Shown: positions 36,700 through 47,099 of the stretch, in pieces | Position numbering within the stretch: the first letter of the stretch is position 1 | Layout: every line of letters begins with the position of its first letter | Assembly (NCBI GenBank): GCA_032622095.1 | Contig: CP136063.1 | Location: forward strand, 279,303,426 to 279,367,425 | DNA length: 64,000 bases | Direction of reading: 5' to 3' | From: Siphonodentalium dalli | Lineage: Eukaryota; Mollusca; Scaphopoda; Gadilida; Siphonodentaliidae | Position numbers and translations under genes: made by a program | The notes under the pieces: model-generated | What the model saw: the letters and a program-made list of their open reading frames with translations, nothing else | Database searches by the model: none | What the model was told of the DNA's origin: nothing

Positions 36700-39463
36700 T
36701 ATCTCGGGCACCGATGGTAATTTATCTTTACGTTGAAACTTGATAATTAATGAGCGTGTGTATATGAGGCGCGTTTATATACTTGAGTGGAAATCAAATC
36801 GGGTTAAACTGGCGGATTTTTACGGACGAAATTTGATGCATAGGGTATCTCGGTATCCGCTGGGCCGATTTCCCGGTATCCGCTGGGCCGATTTCCACCA
36901 TTTTTGGGGTGTTGGTGTTTGACCCCACCTGACCTTGACCTTCAAAATGGTCAATTCAAGGTCAAAGCCCGGACGAAGTCGGGTCACCTTCTAGTCTGAT
37001 ATATTACGCACATTTGAAGCATGTGTATTCTGAGTTATCGACAGTATTTTATTGAACGACGTGGTCTCTCTGTTTGTTGTGCAGAAATTGTATTGCCGAT
37101 GTGAATCGGAATCAGTTCGATTTTGAATTAATTCCTCGATCTATTTTAGTAAATAGCGCATATAATAAAAAGAAAACCTTCGTGTTTTGAGTGAATACCG
37201 CAATTACCTCATTCGTGGTCACAGTGAGATACTGGAATCATCACTCGTGGCCTAAAGCTCGGCTAACGGCTACTCGTGATAATTACAGTATCTCACTGTG
37301 ACCACCCATGAGATACTTCCGATATTCACTCAAAACACGCAGGTATCCTCTATGTATAATAAGTTTTAAAAAGCCATGAGAAAAGATGAGAATGGATTTT
37401 TTTTCATTGCAATTTTTTTCCTCGACCAAAACCGGACCCACCCCATGGTTTCAACTGTTAAAGGGAGAAATTGTGGACAAAAAATTAAAATATAGAGCCC
37501 CTCACTTGTATAATGCGATAGCATGCACTACTATATGAATCTGATTGTTTCAATTCATTTTGAAGCTGTAATTTGTCTTAGAAATGATTTTGGAAAAAAA
37601 TTGCATGACATCAGAAAAAATCTGCATTCCGGGCTTGGGGACACCCACCCACCCGGTCCTTGTATCCTGTAATTTTTTCCGACCCCTCCCCCGCCCTGGA
37701 TAAAGCATAATATTTACGTACCCTGTGTGTGTTACATGTGTCAATCATGTTCGGTGATTGGTCCAAATGCCAATTTGGTTTCATACCTCAATAAAACACA
37801 CCATAACACGAACATACGTCATATTTTGTTGACATATATGCGGTAGATAAAATAACTGGGCGTGTTTTTGTATGCGCTGCCAAACACAAATCGATCCATA
37901 ATTCACAGGTAGAATATTGGGCTTATTTACAGGGCGGTATGATATAATATCCAAACGGATATATCTCAGAAAGAAATTCAGCTGGGGTGTTGGTGTTTGA
38001 CCCCACCTGACCTTGACCTTCAAAATGGTCAATTCAAGGTCAAAGCCCGGACGAAGTCGGGTCACCTTCTAGTCTGATATATTACGCACATTTGAAGCAT
38101 GTGTTTTCTGAGTTATCGACAGTATTTTATTGAACGACGTGGTCTCTCTGTTTGTTGTGCAGAAATTGTATTGCCGATGTGAATCGGAATCAGTTCGATT
38201 TTGAATTAATTCCTCGATCTATTTTAGTAAATAGCGCATATAATAAAAAGAGAACCTTGAGTGTTTTGAGTGAATACCGGAATTACCTCATTCGTGGTCA
38301 CAGTGAGGTACTGGAATCACCACTCGTGGCCTAAACCCTTTACCCAACAAAACGGCCAAAACCGGCCAAATAAAGCTTCAACAGCCTAAAATATCTTTGG
38401 TCTGTCTCAATAGAACCATACAAATATGGATATCATTGGAACCGGCTCCTTGACCACATTGTGATAGTTACAGTTATGCCCTGTGCCAATGCATTCTCTT
38501 ATATATGCGAGTCGACCATAGGTCGCCTCGCATATATAAGAGAATGCATTGGCCTAAAAAAAAAATCTTTTTTAACACTTTTTACCATTTTTTCTTACAT
38601 TCTTTAACAATTTTATCATTTTTAATGTGTTAAGCCAATGCATTCTCTTATATATGCGAGGCGACCTATGGTCGACTCGCATATATAAGAGAATGCATTG
38701 GCACAGGGCCGTTCTGTTGGGTAAAGGGTTAAGCCCGGCTAAAGGCTACTCGTGATAATTACAGTATCTCACTGTGACCACTCATGAGATACTTCCGGTA
38801 TTCACTCAAAACACGCAGGTATCCTCTATGTATAATAAGTTTTAAAAAGCCATGAGAAAAGATGAGAATGGATTGTTTTTCATTGCAATTTTTTTCCTCG
38901 ACCAAAACCGGACCCACCCCATGGTTTCAACTGTTAAAGGGAGAAATTGTGGACAAAAAATTAAAATATAGAGCCCCTCACTTGTATAAGGCGATAGCAT
39001 GCACTACTATATGAATCTGATTGTTTCAATTCATTTTGAAGCTGTAATTTGTCTTAGAAATGATTTTGGAAAAAAATTGCATGACATCAGAAAAAATCTG
39101 CATTCCGGGCTTGGGGATACCCACCCACCCGGTCCTTGTATCCTGTAATTTTTTTCCGACCCCTCCCCCGCCCTGGATAAAGCATAATATTTACGTACCC
39201 TGTGTGTGTTACATGTGTCAATAATATTCGGTGATTGGTCCAAATGCCAATTTGGTTTCATACCTCAATAAAACACACCATAACACGAACATACGTCATA
39301 TTTTGTTGACATATATGCGGTAGTTAAATAACTGGGCGTGTTTTTGTATGCGCTGCCAAACACAAATCGATCGATAATTCACAGGTAGAATATTGGGCTA
39401 ATTTACAGGGCGGTATGATATAATATCCAAACGGATATATCTCAGAAAGAAATTCAGCTGTGA
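36700..39463 (+). mobile_element. Second Helitron-like tandem array with about 1.08-kb unit
   Basis: A Helitron-type 3' end (CCCGGACGAAGTCGGG, TCACCTT, CTAG) stops at 36994, and the next base begins TCTGATATATTACGCAC. The full unit 36995-38072 ends with the same hairpin and CTAG, and a second unit starts at 38073 with the same TCTGATATATTACGCAC. It stops at about 39463, lacking the last 90 bp. The second unit is near-identical to the first except for a 393-bp MITE (38336-38728). Inside each unit is a long inverted repeat around ACTCGTGGCCTAAAG (about 37183-37343 in unit 1). Apart from the common 3' 90 bp, the body is unlike the 32.4 kb family. Confidence 0.75.
38336..38728. mobile_element. 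piggyBac-like MITE, palindrome-core family, TIR type A (nested in a Helitron unit)
   Basis: Left end CCCTTTACCCAACAAAACGG, right end CCGTTCTGTTGGGTAAAGGG followed by TTAA (38729-38732). The left flank is TAAA. The palindromes are at about 38487-38553 and 38636-38702, again in opposite orientation. The unoccupied sister site is at about 37252 (GGCCTAAAGCTCGGC), so this copy inserted after the Helitron unit was duplicated. Confidence 0.9.
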
Positions 39464-39929
39464 AATTAAGAAAGGAAAATCTATTAAGATATAAGAAATT
39501 AATGTAGTTTTAGTGTGTTTTATTGAGGGGTATATCGCTGTGGTCGGAAACCACTATATTGGAACAATTTAGCGGTTCACAATTTAGTGTGAACGCTTCA
39601 AGTTCCACAAAGTGAATCCAACGAACACAATGTTACTGATATGACAAGATTTAATTGTATTTACAATATGCACAAGAATAATACAATGATAGTAATGATT
39701 AATAATATACATGTATATTGTTGTGGGTGGCATAGCATTACGGGCCGTCTTCCTGCCTCCCCTGAAATAAGTATCACTATATAAGTAATGCTTGAGCTGA
39801 CACGTACTGAATATCCACACGCATATAACCTATTCGTATGCATGTACATATAAAATACAATGCCACGGGCATTAATATTGCATACACTATGGATTTGGTT
39901 CTGTTTCAATCCGGGTTGGTGTTCATTAA

Positions 39930-40340
39930 CAAAACCGGCCAAATAAAGCTTCAACAGCCTAAAATATCTTCGGTCTGTCTCAATAGAACCATACAAATAT
40001 GGATATCATTGGAACCGGCTCCTTGACCACATTGTGATAGTTACAGTTAGGCCCTGTGCCAATGCATTCTCTTATATATGCGAGTCGACCATAGGTCTGC
40101 CAATGCATTCTCTTATATATGCGAGTCGACCATAGGTCGCCTCGCATATATAAGAGAATGCATTGGCCTAAACAAAATCTTTTTTAACACTTTTTACCAT
40201 TTTTTTTTACATTCTTTAACAATTTTATAATTTTTAATGTGTTAAGCCAATGCATTCTCTTATATATGCGAGGCGACCTATGGTCGACTCGCATATATAA
40301 GAGAATGCATTGGCACAGGGCCCTTCTGTTGGGTAAAGGG
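39930..40340. mobile_element. piggyBac-like MITE, palindrome-core family, TIR type A, left tip missing
   Basis: The right end GGGCCCTTCTGTTGGGTAAAGGG is followed by TTAA (40341-40344). On the left, TTAA (39926-39929) is followed directly by CAAAACCGGCC, so the outermost 12 bases of the TIR are absent. The left palindrome is preceded by an extra partial copy (40057-40098 then 40099-40167), an internal tandem duplication of half a palindrome. The right palindrome is at about 40248-40317. Confidence 0.8.
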
Positions 40341-40344
40341 TTAA

Positions 40345-41414
40345 TGACGCTCTGTGTCTCCCAGATAACAACAATAATAAGTTCTATGAAGCACTTCTTG
40401 AAGACACGTTTTTGTTATGGGTTCCAAAAGTTCAGAGGACACGTCTTGTGCTGGGCAAATTTCACTTAAAACATCCTCAAGCAAAAAGTTATGATATTCA
40501 GAATTATGAAAACGTTCGTTCCCATGTTCAAGGAATAATAAATAGACAAGCTATCGTGTAGACTGGTCTCTGGCTCAAACTGTAAATAGACAAGCTATCG
40601 TGTAGACTGGTCTCTGGCTCAAACTATAAATAGACAAGCTATTGTGTAGACTGGTCTCTGGCTCAAACTATTTAGTATGTTCAAGGAATAATAAATAGAC
40701 AAGCTATCGTGTAGACTGGTCTCTGGCTCAAACTATAAATAGACAAGCTATCGTGTAGACTGGTCTTTGGCTCAAACAATTTAGTATGTTCAAGGAATAA
40801 TAAATAGACAAGCTATCGTGTAGACTGGTCTCTGGCTCAAGCTATCGTGTAGACTGGTCTCTGACTCAAACTATTTAGTATGTTCATTTGTGTAAATACA
40901 GGGATGAGATACGTCATCTTGAATTCGACCTGATTCGCATATTCTTACATTATTGCCTCTGAGTAAATATTGGGCAATATGCTCTACACGCAGACACATT
41001 ATGCTATAATGTATACCATACGCTTATATGTTCCATATGATCTACTACTCCCCACCCCGTTTGTAAACTGTTTTCTTTGTGTGAAACCGCGAGATATCTC
41101 AGTGTCGCTATTCGCAAAAGCAAATATTCCCTATATCGACTATTAATCTTCAGACAACATCAACCCAACCTTCCAGCACTAATTAGACATGTTGCAGAAT
41201 AAAATAATCGATTGTTGCAAAGAGCATTTACAAAACGTCACATAAAACACGTGTATATGTGGGATAGTTTTGCACTAAGCGATTGTGATTGTGTCAAGAA
41301 GCGCTTAGTCTCCACAGCGTTGGTCTGTTGCATTGGTCTGTTGCGTTGGTCTGTTGGTACACCCCGATTTTCTGTCTGCCTTATCCCTTCCATTACTGGA
41401 GCATCCTGAATCCT
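40345..41414. repeat. 44-bp minisatellite and flanking noncoding sequence
   Basis: Seven copies of a unit containing AAGCTATCGTGTAGACTGGT and CTCTGGCTCAAACTA lie between about 40540 and 40880. Three of the junctions carry an extra TTTAGTATGTTCAAGGAATA, giving a secondary, longer period. The rest of the interval up to 41414 holds no gene that I recognise. Confidence 0.7.
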
Positions 41415-41697
41415 CGCTTATATAAAAGAATGCATTGGCCTAACAAATTTTATATTACATTTTATAATTATTTTAAAAAATGTAAGACAATTTTATTTTA
41501 AATGTAAGACAATTTTTTTTTAAATGATATTTTTTTTTTAAAGAATGTAAGAAATAATGATAAAAATAATAAAAATTGTTAAAGAATGAAAGAAAAAATT
41601 ATAAAAATTGATAAAGAATGTAAGAAAAAATGATTTAAAAAATGATAAAATTGTTATAGAATGTAAGAAAAAAAAAATCAAAAAAATTATAATTTGA
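41415..41697. mobile_element. Half of a palindrome-core element with its AT-rich spacer
   Basis: The half-palindrome CTTATATAAAAGAATGCATT at about 41417-41436 is followed by GGCCTAACAAA and then roughly seven imperfect copies of AAAGAATGTAAGAAAAAATG, the spacer unit of the palindrome-core family. No second palindrome or outer TIR remains. The remnant runs straight into the satellite at 41698. Confidence 0.6.
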
Positions 41698-43660
41698 TAA
41701 AAACATGGCTCATAACCAGGTTCATGGATAGAAAACCATTTGGCCGACATCCACCCCAGATCAGCAGTTCAAAATCCCGTTCAGCACTTTTCCGGGAACA
41801 ATTCAGCAGATTCCCCGAACGCAGCTTAACCGATTTTTTAACGAGGATAGTCATGTATTTGTTGTGCAAATGACATTATATCGATGGTCCATAACGAATT
41901 ACAGGAAGAAAACATAATTTGGCCGACATACACGCCAGTTCAGCAGTTCAAAATCCCGTTCAGCACTATATTTGGGGCAGATCAGCAGATTATCACCTAA
42001 AACGCTGATCAGCAGATTTCCCGATTTTGAACTGCTGATCTGGGGTGGATGTCGGCCAAATGGTTTTTTATCCATGAACCTGGTTATGAGCCATCGATAA
42101 AATGTCATTTGCATCACCTATACCAGAATAGCTTTGTTAAAAATCAGTTAAACTGAGTTTTGGAGATTCTGCTGATCTTCCCCAAATAAAGTGCTGAACG
42201 GAATTTTGAACTGCTGAACTGGGGTGTTTGTCGGCCAAATCGTGTGTTCTTACTGTATTTCGTTATGGACCATCGATAAAATGTCATTTGCACAGCAAAT
42301 ACCCGACTATCCTCGTTAAAAATCGGTTAAACTGCGTTCGGGGAATCTGCTGAACGGCTCGATATGAACTGCTGAACGGGATTTTGAACTGCTGATCTGG
42401 GGTGGACGTCGGCCAATGGTTTTCTATCCATGAACCTGGTTATAAGCCATCGATAAAATGTCATTTGCATCACCTATACCAGAATATCTTTGTTAAAAAT
42501 CAGTTAAATTGAGTTTTGGAGATTCTGCTGATCTGCCCCAAATAAAGTGGTGAACGGAATTTTGAACTGCTGAACTGGGGTGTATGTCGGCCAAATCGTG
42601 TGTTCTTACTGTATTTCGTTATGGACCATCGATACAATGTCATTTGCACAACAAATACCCGACTATCCTCGTTAAAAATCGGTTAAACTGCGTTCGGGGA
42701 ATCTGCCGAACGGCTCGATATGAACTGCTGAACGGGATTTTGAACTGCTGATCTGGGGTGGACGTCGGCCAAATGGTTTTCTTTCCATGTACCTGGTTAT
42801 GAGCCATCGATAAAATGCCATATGCATCACCTATACCAGAATATATTTGTTAAAAATCAGTTAAACTGAGTTTTGGAAATTATGCTGAACTGCCCCAAAT
42901 AGAGTGCTGAACGGGATTTTGAACTGCTGAACTGGGGTGTATGTCGGCCAAATCGTGTTTTCTTCCTGTATTTCTTTATGCACCATCGATAAAATGTCAT
43001 TTGCACAACACTTACCCGACTATCCTCGTTAAAATCGGTTAAACCGCCTTCGGTGAATCTGCTGAACCTATCGATATGAACTGTTGAAGGGGATTTTGAA
43101 CTGCTGAACTGGAGTGAACGTCGGCCAAATGGCTTTCTCCATGTACCTGGTTTTGTCCCATTAATTACAAGTCATTACACCACCTAAACTCAACTAACTT
43201 CGTTACAATTGAGTTAAATTGCGTTCGCGATAATCTGCTGAACTGCAGCTGCGTACTGCTGAACGGGATTTTGAACTGATGAACGGGCATGGTGGGCGGT
43301 GAAAATGTGTCCCCCTCCTGTATTGGCATATAACACATGTATTGCGTGCCATTTACACAACCTAAAACCCACCATCGTCGTTATATTTGAGTTAAACTTA
43401 TATAAACTCGGGAAATCTGCAGATCAGCGTTTTAGGTGATAATCTGCTGATCTGCTCGATATGAACTGCTGAACGGGATTTTGAACTGCTGAACGGACAT
43501 AGCGGGCGGTCCAAACGTGTCTTGTATTGGTATATAACACATATATTACGTGCCATTTGTACAACCTACAGCCCGCCATCGTCGTTATATTTGAGTTAAA
43601 CTAAAATCGGGAAATCTGCTGATCAGCGTGTTATGTGATAACCTGCTGATTCAGCGTTTT
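41698..43660. repeat. Dimeric satellite of about 357 bp (2 x about 178 bp) with an inverted left arm
   Basis: CGGCCAAATGGTTTTCTATCC-type starts recur at about 42055, 42412, 42769 and 43125 (about 357 bp apart), alternating with a diverged half unit starting CGGCCAAATCGTG at about 42232, 42590 and 42947. Each half ends in GAACGGGATTTTGAACTGCT. The first 300 bp (41698-about 41995) carry the same sequence inverted, so the array folds back. CTGATCAGCGTTTTAGGTGA-type ends occur at about 43430 and 43640, and inverted at about 41990. No coding frame persists. Confidence 0.8.
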
Positions 43661-44699
43661 AGGTACACCCCTCATATTGGTATTATTTAGATCTGACATA
43701 AGCCCTATATGGGCCTAAGCACTGATTATTAAACAGCCCTATATGGGACTATCTCAATATTAAATAAGCCCGTATTGTGCTTACTTTCACGAGAACAGGC
43801 TGGAAAATAACACGAATAAACCAACTCACGACTTATAAGATGTACACTCTTTCACTGCCGCTCGCGCAATCCAACGGAATGACTGGTATAAGTCTACTTT
43901 GGGCTAATTTCAGAATCAAATGCGGTGTAGAAACGCTTGTCGTAGTATAAGCCATCGAATAATTATCTCTTACAAACTACTAACAAACTGCCTATACAAA
44001 TTTGCAAATACATGATCTCACCCGCGCACGTGCCTATGGGAGGACGGGTGGGCAGAAAATCGAAAACACTACTCGACACTCCAAACCTTCCAAAACACAC
44101 CAATCAATCCAGCCTGGTGTGAGCTGCGTCCTCAGTCCGCAACCGTAATTCATAACCAGGTCAACGGAGTGAAAGGTGGGCATTGCACCATTAAGAGTTG
44201 GGGAGCCCCGACCGACCTTAAGTCCACCGGCTGGCATTGCACCATCTTCCTAGCGCTGAGCCCGTAGTACAAGCCCGGAATGCAACAGAGTAAAGCAACT
44301 GGAGTCCATGCAAGCACAAAATAGGACACTAAATTACAACATTCATAACTCAAAATAATATATATATCAACACACAAATCTCATAAAAGAAAACAAGGTT
44401 AGTCTTCATGGCCGGTCCAGGTTCGGAATGGGGGGCTTTGCTTCTTGCTGCGGTGGCATCCACCCCATGCACAGTAGGCAAACACCTACTGTGCATGGGC
44501 AGATAGTAATCTACTTACAAACTCACAAACTCTCTTCAGCGGAATTACAGAATCCAAAAGTGGGTTGTATGAGAGGGCTGACAGCCCTTTCAAAACTTCC
44601 CGGGTTTCATCCCAAACTCCAAACTTGCGTCAGAATCAAATCATTCACGTTCCGGTCGCTCGACGGAGAGGACGTACACTAGTTAGCACTCTTGCGTTA
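43661..44699. other. Noncoding sequence with a perfect 13-bp hairpin
   Basis: TAAGCCCTATATGGGC and related ATATGGGNCT motifs recur at 43690-43790. CATGCACAGTAGG CAAACA CCTACTGTGCATG forms a perfect hairpin at about 44465-44496. A roughly 90-bp segment at 44560-44640, with AACTTCCCGGGTTTCATCCC, has a diverged second copy at about 45505-45590. The stretch at 43805-43930 resembles 770-880 (CAACTCACGACT, CTCTTT, CAGAATCAAAT), a dispersed repeat. Confidence 0.5.
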
Positions 44700-45440
44700 A
44701 TCCGTTGAGTGACCGTGAGTTTTTTGTCGGGCTTGGCATGTTATGGATTTAATCCCCTGTCATGTCCGTCACGTGCTGAGGGGCTTTCAATCGGTACATT
44801 GTATTGGGTGGACGCTCCACTCCAATGCAGGTCGATTGCAAGTGATTCTGGACTACCGAGTCACTCCGGCGGAACCCTCCACAGGCCTCCACTTGGTAGA
44901 TCCAACCGGAATCCACTGGTCGGGGGCAGACCAGAGATCGGAGAAGAAGGGAGAGAAGAAGACCAAGACCCCGTCTAGACGCCGCAGGGGCGCTGACAGG
45001 AGGGCCAAATAGAGACGAGGGAGTACTGAGAGACGCCCAGCTTCCCCTTTGGCCTCCGGAGAAGACACCTCTCCATCGGGGATCCTGACCCTGTCGACAA
45101 CCCGCCACCACAGGAGACTCGTGTATCCCAGTGTCACCCCCTTTAGCAATGGAAATGGATTCATCAGCATCCTCCTTTGTTCCCAAGACACCGGAGTATA
45201 ATAGCCGGCCGGTGTCTACCAACACCAGTAGCAGCTCCATGGTCTCCAGAGACCAGGTGTGGGAATTAATCCGAGCTACACAGAAGGATATGGCCGCGGC
45301 ACATACAACAGCCGATGGAATCCAAAAAAGATCCAAAGAACAACAAGAACGGATAGAGGCCATGTCCCAGAAAGAATCAACAACAACAGCAAAAACACGA
45401 ACAAGACAAAGAAGACAAAAATAAAGAAAAAGAATCATGT
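44700..45440 (+). pseudogene. Possible retroelement gag/ORF1 remnant
   Basis: The frame 44743-45012 contains LQVILDYRVTPAEPSTGLHL and VDPTGIHW followed by a basic run (KKGEKKTKTPSRRRRG). A second frame, 45131-45424, has SRDQVWELIRATQKDMAAAH and a glutamine/lysine-rich stretch that could be a coiled coil. A hydrophilic basic domain followed by a coiled coil is usual for LINE ORF1 or gag-like proteins, and GC content is raised compared with the flanks. A stop and a frame change separate the halves. The 90-bp repeats on either side (44560 and 45505) could belong to the element. I do not recognise the family with certainty. Confidence 0.35.
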
Positions 45441-45922
45441 CTAGAAAAGTTTCATAATTTCATGTAAATGTCACATCATTTCATGATACTCATTAAAATT
45501 TCCTAAGTGGGCTGTAGGGGAGGGGTTCCACCCCTTCCAAACCTTCCCGGGTCTAATATCCCAAATCACAATAAAGGTTCAGAATCAAATGCGTCCAATA
45601 TGAGCCTATATGAATATTTAGGTCCAATATGAACCTATTTACAAGAGGATATACATGTTGGTGAAACAACTAAATCTTGACTGACATAAATACAAGTCGA
45701 ATTTACTTCGCTTCGCAGGCAGTCACCATCTTGTATCTATTGCAAACAAAAACGGCACAAAGCACGCGCTTAGTTATAAGTAGCATATATAAAGTATGCG
45801 TTACGGGTTGAGTTATGTTATAAATATATTATTTATCTTAGGTGCGATAACATATACAACGTACCGCGGAATCATCGCAGGCGTCTGAAAGCCATGGGTC
45901 CGAATCGGCATCTCTGGTTTAG

Positions 45923-46303
45923 CCCTTTACCCAACAGAAGGGCCCTGTGCCAATGCATTCTCTTATATATGCGAGTCGACCGTAGGTCGCCTCGCATATA
46001 TAAGAGAATGCATTGGCTTAACATATTAAAAATTATAAAATTGTTAAAGAATGTAAGAAAAAAATGGTAAAAAGTGTTTCTTTAGGCCAATGCATTCTCT
46101 TATATATGCGAGGCGACCTATGGTCGACTCGCATATATAAGAGAATGCATTGGCACAGGGCATAACTGTAACAATCACAATGTGGTCAATGAGCCGGTTC
46201 CAATGATATCCATATTTGTATGGTTCTATTGAGACAGACCAAAGATATTTTAGGCTGTTGAAGCTTTATTTGGCCGGTTTTGGCCGGTTTGTTGGGTAAA
46301 GGG
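45923..46303. mobile_element. piggyBac-like MITE, palindrome-core family, TIR type A, with TTAG target duplication
   Basis: Left end CCCTTTACCCAACAGAAGGG, right end GGCCGGTTTGTTGGGTAAAGGG. The flanks are TTAG on both sides (45919-45922 and 46304-46307). Palindromes at about 45950-46018 and 46087-46156, in opposite orientation. It interrupts the left arm of the inverted repeat at 45888; the intact arm at 52.6 kb reads AGTTTAGACC at this place, so the original target was TTAG. Confidence 0.9.
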
Positions 46304-47099
46304 TTAGACTATGTTTTATTCTAGACCTGGTTTTACTCTAGTTTAAATTAGGTTTTAGTAGGAGTAAAACTTGGTTTTACGGGACTAAAGCTAGGTGTAG
46401 TTAAACCAAGTGTAGTTAAACCCAGTTTTGTGATAAACTCATTTTTAGATTTTGGAATTCGATCTCGATTAAAACTAGGTTTTATTGGCGTGATAATGTT
46501 ATGATAATATCGCTAATTGTTTGTGGTGAATTGGCGATATAACGATCAGGAGACGATTATCTATATCTGATTTATTAGTGCCTTACATCTCGTCTCTAAA
46601 AAATTATTTTAAATACACTGTAAAAGATATGTCATAAATTTTACGGTAAAATGCGGCAGCACAGTTGCCAGTAATATACCATGAAATTTACAGTACACCG
46701 TATCTTTCTATACAGTAGATTTAACAGTTATACCGTGAAATAAACAATACACCGTATTTTCCTATACCGTATATTTAACAGTTATACAGTGAAATAAACA
46801 GCACACAATTTCAACAATTTCCCGCATAAGGACAAATTGCCTAACTTCATCATTGAAATTCTTAATTTTATTACAAATGATAAGATAGAAGCCTCAAAAA
46901 CACCACTTTTGCACAGCTTGACCTATTGTAAAACATTTGAATTTACCAGACTTGGTTTATAACTAGCATCATTTCCAAGGAAGCAGAAGTGGGACAACTG
47001 TCGATTCAGTTGCTCATACGTAAACCATTTTATGTTTTTATCATATATCTTAAACACAAAGCTAAATCATGAAACTAAATCTTCGAACAAATCATATCC

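Noticed and set aside
44200-44300. Possible tRNA or snRNA
   Set aside because: Short GC-rich stretches were checked for A/B boxes and cloverleaf pairing by eye; none held together.
45888-45910. Polymerase III B-box-like GGGTCCGAATCGG suggesting a tRNA-derived SINE
   Set aside because: No matching A box at the proper distance and the sequence belongs to the arm of an inverted repeat.
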